From the NCBI GenBank assembly GCA_001774945.1, contig MFBL01000014.1, positions 1-7,700 of the forward strand: a stretch of 7,700 nt of DNA. The letters run 5' to 3'. Of this stretch, positions 1-4,673 are shown piece after piece. This DNA is from Candidatus Curtissbacteria bacterium RIFCSPHIGHO2_12_FULL_41_17. GTDB taxonomy: Bacteria > Patescibacteriota > Microgenomatia > Curtissbacterales > GWA2-41-24. The stretch's first letter is position 1. Every line of letters starts with the position of its first letter. The position numbers were made by a program, and so were the translations under genes. The notes beneath the pieces are model-generated. The model had not been told where the DNA came from. It was given only the letters and a program-made list of their open reading frames with translations, and did no database searches.

Positions 1-120
1 AACTCCAACACCGACGCCAACACCGACGCCTACTCCAACACCGACGCCTACTCCAACACCAACACCAACTCCAACTCCAACTCCAACTCCAACTCCAACT
101 CCGACACCGACTCCAACCCC
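1..120 (+). repeat. Degenerate 6-bp tandem repeat encoding Thr-Pro
   Basis: Twenty tandem hexamers of the form ACN-CCN run from the window edge. Third positions vary (ACT/ACA/ACG with CCA/CCG/CCT), and exact ACTCCA copies cluster near 68-103. The changing third base with a constant peptide suggests selection for a Pro-rich extended stalk. The exact sub-blocks suggest recent copy-number change by slippage. Confidence 0.85.
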
Positions 121-484
121 ACCGCCATGCGCTGATTGTGGAGGGGACGACAATGACAACGACAATGATAATGATAACGATAACGAAAACAATAACGACA
201 TCGACATAAATATCGAGAATAACCAGACTCAAAACCAGACTGTAAATGTTCCCGGTGAAGTTAAATCTGCGTCTGTTCCCACAAAACAGCCGGATACGGG
301 AGCCGGAGTATTGGGTATGGTTTCAATGTTTAGCGCCGCACCTTTAGGACTGGCGCTTGCGCGATATGGACGAGGCAGGATTGTATCCGGCAAAAGGGAA
401 GAAGAACTTTCTGAAATTGCCGGCGACTTATTTTCCCAAAGACAAAATAAGCAGAGCTTTTCTGCGAATAAGATAAAAACCTAA
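2..484 (+). CDS. Cell-surface protein with Thr-Pro stalk and LPXTG-like anchor (5' truncated)
   Basis: The frame starting at base 2 is open from the window edge to TAA at 482-484 and gives the last 160 residues of a longer protein. In order: 20 Thr-Pro pairs plus PP (1-42), CADCGG with two cysteines (43-48), a run of Asp and Asn (about 49-77), a Gln/Asn/Thr-rich stretch, QPDTG (96-100), a hydrophobic segment (about 102-119), the basic motif RYGRGR, and a charged tail of about 35 residues. A TP stalk, a P-x-T-G motif, a membrane helix and Arg resembles a sortase-type wall anchor, so this is probably the stalk and anchor of an exported adhesin-like protein. The tail after the basic residues is far longer than the few residues usual in LPXTG proteins, so it may simply be a membrane protein with a cytoplasmic tail. 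The ligand-binding part lies outside the window. An intrinsic terminator follows 38 bp downstream. Confidence 0.85.
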   Translation, partial: TPTPTPTPTPTPTPTPTPTPTPTPTPTPTPTPTPTPTPTPPPCADCGGDDNDNDNDNDNDNENNNDIDINIENNQTQNQTVNVPGEVKSASVPTKQPDTGAGVLGMVSMFSAAPLGLALARYGRGRIVSGKREEELSEIAGDLFSQRQNKQSFSANKIKT

Positions 485-490
485 CCTTGC

Positions 491-524
491 CTACGTTATC
501 TAAACTGAACGTAGTCGAGTTTAG
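491..524 (+). repeat. Small overlapping inverted repeats, CGACTTCGCTCAG-like
   Basis: CTACGTT (491-497) can pair with AACGTAG (508-514), and CTAAACT (500-506) can pair with AGTTTAG (518-524). The two pairings exclude each other. On the minus strand the middle reads CTCGACTACGTTCAG, close to CTTCGACTTCGCTCAG between the two tRNA genes (7186-7201). This suggests two members of one dispersed repeat family. It lies between the surface-protein stop codon and its terminator hairpin. Confidence 0.45.
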
Positions 525-558
525 GACCGTATGTTGGGCAGGCATACGGTCCTTTTTT
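523..558 (+). terminator. Intrinsic terminator of the surface-protein gene
   Basis: AGGACCGTATG (523-533) pairs perfectly with CATACGGTCCT (543-553) across a 9-nt loop, followed by six T (553-558). An 11-bp stem with a T tract 38 bp after the stop codon is a textbook Rho-independent terminator. It separates this gene from the rho promoter that follows. Confidence 0.88.
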
Positions 559-584
559 AGGCATTCGCAGTTGCAAATTTCTAT

Positions 585-613
585 TTGACATTTGAGAATA
601 TTAACTGTAGAAT
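585..613 (+). promoter_or_regulatory. Sigma-70-type promoter for rho
   Basis: A perfect -35 box TTGACA (585-590) is followed by a 17-bp spacer and the -10 box TAGAAT (608-613, five of six matches to TATAAT). Transcription would begin near 620, giving a leader of about 70 nt before the rho start. No strong hairpin or riboswitch-like fold is evident in that leader. This is the best promoter in the window. Confidence 0.82.
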
Positions 614-691
614 CTGAATCGACCTCATACTTTATGTCTTTCCAGAAAAACTGAAAAGGTGCCGCAATTATATTTGTGAATTTAAACTAAA

Positions 692-2044
692 ATGGCTACA
701 GCAAAAGTTTCTGTTAGAGTTAAAAACGATCTGAAGAAAGCAGAAAGCCTTCCTGAGGTTTCGGCAGGGCGGGTTATTGATTTACGCACTAATCAGAGTG
801 ATCTTGCACCGCAAGTTGGCGAGCAGGCCGATGTTGGTTCCCCAACACAAAATTACGAGAGTCTTGACGTACCGAGAACTACAAGAGATTATTCAAACGG
901 TGATGCGGAAACAACACCTTTGGGGCGGGATGTTCCCACCGAGAAAGTGGGAGGAATACTGGATATTGCCGGCGACGGCCACGGCTTTTTGCGGCCGAAA
1001 TTCAGACCCAGCGAAAACGACGTATATATTTCAGCTTCCCAGATTCGCCGCTTTAGCTTGAGAAGCGGAGATATGGTCGAGGGCATGGGCCGGCCGCCCA
1101 AAGAAAGCGAGCGTTACTTCGGGCTTTTAAAGGTTGAAAAGGTAAACGGGCAGGATGCCGAGAAAATGGGCAAACGCACCAAATTTGAAGATTTAACGCC
1201 TGTTTACCCGAATGAAAAACTAAAGCTGGAAACAGGTAAGACTCCGCTTTCTACCAGATTGATTGATCTAATTTCACCGATTGGTAAAGGCCAGAGGGGA
1301 ATGATCGTTTCACCGCCAAAGGCCGGCAAGACAACTATTCTTAAAGATATTGCCCGCGGAATTTCCGAAAACTTCCCGAAAGTTCATCTGATGGCCGCAT
1401 TAATTGGTGAAAGGCCGGAGGAAGTTACCGACATTTCGCGTTCGGTAAAAGGCGAGGTAATTGCCTCAAATTTCGATGAACCGGCAGAAGAGCAAACTAG
1501 GGTTGCCGAAATAGCCCTTGAGCGTGCTAAAAGGCTTGTAGAGGTAGGACTTGACGTGGTTATACTACTTGATTCAATAACCAGACTTGCGCGTGCTTAC
1601 AACCTTTCAGTTCCGCCAAGCGGTCGGACTTTAACCGGCGGTTTTGATCCGGCAGCTTTATATCCGCCAAAGCGCTTTTTTGGCGCTGCCAGAAACTGCG
1701 AAGGGGGAGGATCTTTGACCATAATCGGTACGGCCTTAATTGATACGGGTTCGCGAATGGACGATCTTATTTATGAGGAATTTAAGGGCACTGGTAACAT
1801 GGAGCTTCACTTGGACCGTAAGCTGGCTGAGCGCAGAATTTACCCATCGATCGATGTAGAGCGGTCTTCAACAAGGCAGGAGGAATTGCTTTTTTCTGCA
1901 GAAGAATACGGAAAGATTGTGACCATGCGCAGGATGCTTTCGGTACTTTCCCCGGACGAGAGAACGGATATTTTAATTGAAAGACTGGCTAAAACTTCCT
2001 CAAATAAGGAATTTCTGGACTCTTTATCGACGGATATAAAATAA
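692..2044 (+). CDS. rho: Transcription termination factor Rho
   Basis: Rho is a hexameric RNA-dependent ATPase helicase that ends transcription of untranslated RNA. The 450 residues contain a cold-shock-like RNA-binding domain at about 84-155 (RNP1-like GDGHGFLR, 94-101; QIRRFSLRSGD; GRPPKESERYF), then the RecA-like motor. Visible motor elements are Walker A PPKAGKTT (208-215), GERPEEV (239-245), Walker B VVILLDS (289-295), the Q-loop LTGGFDPAAL (314-323), PKRFFGAARN (326-335) and the R-loop with EEFKGTGN (362-369). All catalytic motifs look intact. The first ~82 residues are a Lys-rich then Ser/Thr/Asp-rich polar extension with no visible match to the usual helical N-terminal domain. An in-frame TAA lies two codons before ATG, so the start is well bounded. 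There is no Shine-Dalgarno; an AAAGGT 31 nt upstream is too distant. A strong promoter precedes the gene and a hairpin terminator follows. Confidence 0.98.
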   Translation: MATAKVSVRVKNDLKKAESLPEVSAGRVIDLRTNQSDLAPQVGEQADVGSPTQNYESLDVPRTTRDYSNGDAETTPLGRDVPTEKVGGILDIAGDGHGFLRPKFRPSENDVYISASQIRRFSLRSGDMVEGMGRPPKESERYFGLLKVEKVNGQDAEKMGKRTKFEDLTPVYPNEKLKLETGKTPLSTRLIDLISPIGKGQRGMIVSPPKAGKTTILKDIARGISENFPKVHLMAALIGERPEEVTDISRSVKGEVIASNFDEPAEEQTRVAEIALERAKRLVEVGLDVVILLDSITRLARAYNLSVPPSGRTLTGGFDPAALYPPKRFFGAARNCEGGGSLTIIGTALIDTGSRMDDLIYEEFKGTGNMELHLDRKLAERRIYPSIDVERSSTRQEELLFSAEEYGKIVTMRRMLSVLSPDERTDILIERLAKTSSNKEFLDSLSTDIK

Positions 2045-2073
2045 GTGCAAAGTTCAAAGTGCAAAGTTCAAAA
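2045..2073 (+). repeat. Dispersed CAAAGTTCAAAGTG repeat, intergenic copy
   Basis: About two tandem copies of a 14-bp unit (GTGCAAAGTTCAAA) begin directly after the rho stop codon. The 24 bp at 2049-2072 are identical to 4956-4979 inside obg. A diverged inverted counterpart (TTTTAACTTTG, 2118-2128) lies beyond the terminator hairpin, so the whole gap may be a degenerate inverted-repeat element. Confidence 0.8.
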
Positions 2074-2081
2074 CTATCGAG

Positions 2082-2106
2082 GCCAAGTCAGACTTGGCTT
2101 TGTTTT
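2082..2106 (+). terminator. Probable terminator of rho built on a CAAGTCNGACTTG palindrome
   Basis: GCCAAG (2082-2087) pairs with CTTGGC (2093-2098) around the 5-nt loop TCAGA, then TTTGTTTT. At DNA level the palindrome is longer: GCCAAGTC, one base, GACTTGGC. The short stem and interrupted T tract make it a moderate terminator. Its 13-bp core is the reverse complement of the core at 6799-6811. Confidence 0.6.
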
Positions 2107-2152
2107 AGATTTGCAATTTTTAACTTTGAAATTTAAACTTTTAATTAACTAG

Positions 2153-3259
2153 ATGGATCGCGACCCAATACATAAGGAGTTTGTTGCTTTTCTGTCGGCT
2201 TTGGCCTCTTATATTCACCTCCGTCTAAGACGCGCCGGTATAAATTTTGAAGAAGTAAAAGATTTTGTTGTTGATGTGCTTTTGGCTAGACGCGGTGCCA
2301 ATACTTCACTTTTTGTTCACGGTTCGATTATCGGGCTTGCGATTGCCGTTTTAATTACCGGAGGCGTACTTTCATCCACTTCGGTAATTTCCGGTTCGTA
2401 CCCCGGTATTCCGGCTAATCCCCTGATTGCTGCAGCAGGAGATGTTTCGCAGACGGCTGTTATTTCTTCGTTAATTACTCCGGTTACTGTTATTTCCGAA
2501 AAACCAAGAGATAAAATAATTGAACACGAAGTTGAAGATGGGGAGACAATTTCATCAATTGCCGCTGACTATGGAGTAAGCGAGGATACAATTCTTTGGG
2601 AAAATGATTTGACTTCTGATTCTAAAATTCGCTCCGGCCAAAAATTAAAAGTTTTGCCGGTTTCCGGTGTTGCCCACGACGTAGTTTCCGGAGACACAAT
2701 TTATTCTGTTGCCAAGAAATACAGGGCGAATGCTCAGGCGATTATCGATTTTCCGTTTAACGATGTTGGTGACGATTTCCAGCTTTCCACAGGGCAATTA
2801 TTAATTGTGCCGGACGGCGCACCGCCGGAAAAACCAAAACCGGTACCAACCCAATATCTGGCCCGCGAGAACATTCCGGTTGCCGATCTTGGAAGCGGCC
2901 AATTTCTTTGGCCGGCATCGGGACAACTTGCCCAATACTTTTCCTGGTATCATCCGGGTATTGATATTTCTAATTTAGGAGGAGGCCCAATTCATGCATC
3001 TGACGCTGGTACAGTTGTTGTTGCTGGTTGGCCAGATAATTATGGTTATGCTAATCGAGTGATCATTGACCATGGTAACGGTTACACGACTCAATATTCC
3101 CATCTTTCAGCATTCTATGTGACTGTTGGTCAAAAAGTATCAAAAGGTGATGTAATAGCTGCAATGGGATCAACAGGCAGGTCGACAGGAGTCCATTTAG
3201 ATTTTATGATCCATAAAGACGGCACTGCTTTAAATCCTCTGGGACTTCTGGGGAAATAG
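2153..3259 (+). CDS. Membrane-anchored LysM-LysM-M23 peptidoglycan endopeptidase-like protein
   Basis: The 368 residues comprise a short cytoplasmic part, a membrane helix at about 53-73, an Ala/Ser/Thr-rich spacer, LysM 1 (about 123-168, starting HEVEDGETISSIA), LysM 2 (about 174-220, starting HDVVSGDTIYSVA), a Pro/Lys linker and an M23/LytM-type metallopeptidase domain (about 251-365). LysM binds glycan strands and M23 enzymes cleave peptide cross-links, so the likely role is wall remodelling outside the membrane. Active-site motifs are HPGID (H267, D271) and YSH (H317). The final motif reads HLD (348-350) where the family normally has HxH; the second His is a zinc ligand, so the enzyme may bind zinc through Asp or be a non-catalytic wall-binding regulator. 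TAG directly precedes the ATG, fixing the start, and no Shine-Dalgarno is present. It lies 108 bp after rho, separated by a probable terminator. Confidence 0.94.
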   Translation: MDRDPIHKEFVAFLSALASYIHLRLRRAGINFEEVKDFVVDVLLARRGANTSLFVHGSIIGLAIAVLITGGVLSSTSVISGSYPGIPANPLIAAAGDVSQTAVISSLITPVTVISEKPRDKIIEHEVEDGETISSIAADYGVSEDTILWENDLTSDSKIRSGQKLKVLPVSGVAHDVVSGDTIYSVAKKYRANAQAIIDFPFNDVGDDFQLSTGQLLIVPDGAPPEKPKPVPTQYLARENIPVADLGSGQFLWPASGQLAQYFSWYHPGIDISNLGGGPIHASDAGTVVVAGWPDNYGYANRVIIDHGNGYTTQYSHLSAFYVTVGQKVSKGDVIAAMGSTGRSTGVHLDFMIHKDGTALNPLGLLGK

Positions 3260-3262
3260 ATA

Positions 3263-3409
3263 CGAGTTTCGCACTTTGTCATTCCGGGCTTGACCCGGAA
3301 TCCATACAAATATTATCGATATAGATTCCCGCTTTTCCGCCAGAGGCGGACCCGCCTTTGGCGGGTGCGGGAATGACATGGAAGTAATTTCACTGAACTG
3401 CGAAACTCG
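3263..3409. repeat. Nested palindromic element with 11-bp terminal inverted repeats
   Basis: CGAGTTTCGCA (3263-3273) and TGCGAAACTCG (3399-3409) are perfect outer inverted repeats. Inside, GTCATTCC (3278-3285) pairs with GGAATGAC (3370-3377); ATTCCGGG (3281-3288) can instead pair with CCCGGAAT (3294-3301); ATTCCCGC (3325-3332) pairs with GCGGGAAT (3367-3374) and encloses two 6-bp hairpins (3336-3350 and 3351-3365). Repeats of the GTCATTCC...GGAATGAC style are widespread in bacterial intergenic DNA. It fills the gap between two convergent genes and lacks T tracts, but the folds could slow transcription from either side. Confidence 0.85.
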
Positions 3410-3420
3410 AAGTAGAGAAG

Positions 3421-3466
3421 ACTACTAACTACTAACTACTAACTACTAACTACTAACTACTAACTA
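3421..3466. repeat. Heptamer tandem repeat (ACTACTA) x 6.6
   Basis: Six exact copies of ACTACTA plus ACTA run up to 2 bp before the stop codon of the minus-strand gene. Exact copies point to recent expansion. The tract is outside any coding region and ends the convergent gap. Confidence 0.93.
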
Positions 3467-3468
3467 AT

Positions 3469-4566
3469 TCAGGAGCAGGTTTTGAAGAAGTAATTTTTGA
3501 GGACGTTGACATCATCGATATTAATTTTGCTGTCGCCATTTAGATCGTAGCGCTTGTCAAAATTGGCATCACCCGTTTGGGTTCCAAAACGCGGCGGCGC
3601 GAGAAAATTATTATCGAAAATGTCTACTTTTTTGCTATTGTTAAAATCCGGCGGCCAGGTATTTTCTCCGCAGGCTCTATTGGGGTCAGTGCCTAGATAT
3701 TTTTCCAAAGAGTTGGAAAAGCCGTCGCCGTCTGTGTCTGCTTGCTCATTAGGCAGGCTGGTGGGAGCGGGAGTCGGTGTGGGAGTTGGAGCAGGAGTTG
3801 GTGCTGGGGAGCCGGAGTCAACCGTAATAGTTACCGATTCGACGACATCCGTGCTGCCGGTACATCTTAGAAAGTAAGTTGTTGTCTGGGCCGGACTGAC
3901 GGTTTCCGACCCGGAAATTGCTTTTTGGCCGCTCCAGCCGCCTGAAGCAACACAAGTATCAACATTGGTTGCCGACCAGCTTAGGGTTGAAGTTTGGCCC
4001 GTTATTTTAATTAAGCCGCCCTGGGTATAATCAAGATATGATTTTAAGATTTGATCAAGGCGTATTAGGGAATTAAAAAGAGGCCGCCAGATTGCTTCGG
4101 GCGTACCCTGATTGTTCATCTTGATTTTCAATAGGGCCATGACGTTGCCGGCGCTGTAGTAGCCAAGGGGTTTGGACAGGTCGATGCCGCTGACCTGCAG
4201 AGCCTGGGCAAGTTGACGGTTTTGCTGGGCACCGATAAGAGCACCGGTTCTTTCAAAGTTAACTGCCTGTTCCATTAAAGTACTTATTAGATCTTGGTAA
4301 TTTTTCGGCCAGGGGATTACCTTGAATGAAAGGGTGGGAGTATCACCGCGGGCTGCCAAACTTTGTTGAGTTTGTTTTTTTACCGCCAGATTTCCTAGCC
4401 TTTCGCCAAGTTGCGGGGCAAGGGATGCCATGAACAAAAAGGCAATTACCAGAGCTCCACCGATATAGATGCTCAGGAGTCTTGACTGGTGGCTTTTCTT
4501 ATTTCCTTCGTATATTTTGCCGATAAGGCCGTAAGGGTTCTCTTGAGGAGTTTCCGGCTTTTTCAA
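3469..4566 (-). CDS. Membrane-anchored Ig-like / TSP3 / dockerin-like surface protein
   Basis: The 365 residues begin with a short cytoplasmic part and a membrane helix at about 31-50. An alpha-helical extracellular part (about 85-180) follows, then an Ig-like domain (about 188-250; TLSWSATN, GGWSG, TTTYFLRC, with C205 and C235 positioned for a disulfide). Next come a Pro/Thr/Ala linker (253-272), a TSP3-type calcium motif (DTDGDG...LGTDP, 277-295) and a C-terminal dockerin-like pair of calcium loops: D307/N309/S311/D318 and D341/N343/D345/D352. Such modules usually mediate calcium-dependent protein contacts outside the cell; the partner is not in the window. The start is TTG: an in-frame TAA lies five codons upstream and the next ATG (M46) would destroy the membrane helix. 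No Shine-Dalgarno is visible. It is convergent with the M23 gene and divergent from obg. Function is inferred from architecture only. Confidence 0.85.
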   Translation of the reverse strand: MKKPETPQENPYGLIGKIYEGNKKSHQSRLLSIYIGGALVIAFLFMASLAPQLGERLGNLAVKKQTQQSLAARGDTPTLSFKVIPWPKNYQDLISTLMEQAVNFERTGALIGAQQNRQLAQALQVSGIDLSKPLGYYSAGNVMALLKIKMNNQGTPEAIWRPLFNSLIRLDQILKSYLDYTQGGLIKITGQTSTLSWSATNVDTCVASGGWSGQKAISGSETVSPAQTTTYFLRCTGSTDVVESVTITVDSGSPAPTPAPTPTPTPAPTSLPNEQADTDGDGFSNSLEKYLGTDPNRACGENTWPPDFNNSKKVDIFDNNFLAPPRFGTQTGDANFDKRYDLNGDSKINIDDVNVLKNYFFKTCS

Positions 4567-4575
4567 CTTACTTTC

Positions 4576-4605
4576 AGCTTAACAACAGTTCGGGAAAAGT
4601 GTCAA
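4576..4605 (-). promoter_or_regulatory. Possible promoter of the dockerin-like gene
   Basis: On the minus strand a perfect TTGACA (4605-4600) lies 18 bp before TAAGCT (4581-4576), which matches TATAAT at only three positions but is preceded by TGT, an extended -10 feature. Transcription would start a few bases before the TTG codon, giving an almost leaderless mRNA. The perfect -35 box is the main support. Confidence 0.35.
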
Positions 4606-4630
4606 CCCCGCACCAAAGGTGGTGCGGGGT
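4605..4630. repeat. GC-rich palindrome in the divergent intergenic region
   Basis: ACCCCGCACC (4605-4614) is perfectly complementary to GGTGCGGGGT (4621-4630) with a 6-bp centre. No T tract follows on either strand and neither flanking gene ends here, so it is not a terminator. It abuts the TTGACA box of the minus-strand gene, a position suited to an operator. It could equally be another dispersed repeat, like the CCCGCC/GGCGGG hairpin at 3351-3365. Confidence 0.7.
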
Positions 4631-4673
4631 AAAATTTGATTCAAAAATTGTTATCTGTTAACGTAAGCGCAAG

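Noticed and set aside
330..545. 71-codon minus-strand ORF
   Set aside because: It lies antisense to the end of the surface-protein gene and through its terminator hairpin; composition is not protein-like.
777..1061. 94-codon plus-strand ORF within rho
   Set aside because: Out-of-frame shadow of the rho coding sequence, which has clear family motifs.
889..1101. 70-codon minus-strand ORF within rho
   Set aside because: Antisense shadow of rho, with no recognisable domain.
3421..3466. CRISPR-like array
   Set aside because: The units are 7 bp with no spacers, so this is a simple tandem repeat.
3554..3877. 107-codon plus-strand ORF opposite the dockerin-like gene
   Set aside because: Antisense shadow; its Gly/Val-Gly-Ala repeats are the complement of the Pro-Thr linker codons.
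4605..4630. Intrinsic terminator
   Set aside because: No T tract on either side and both flanking genes point away from it.
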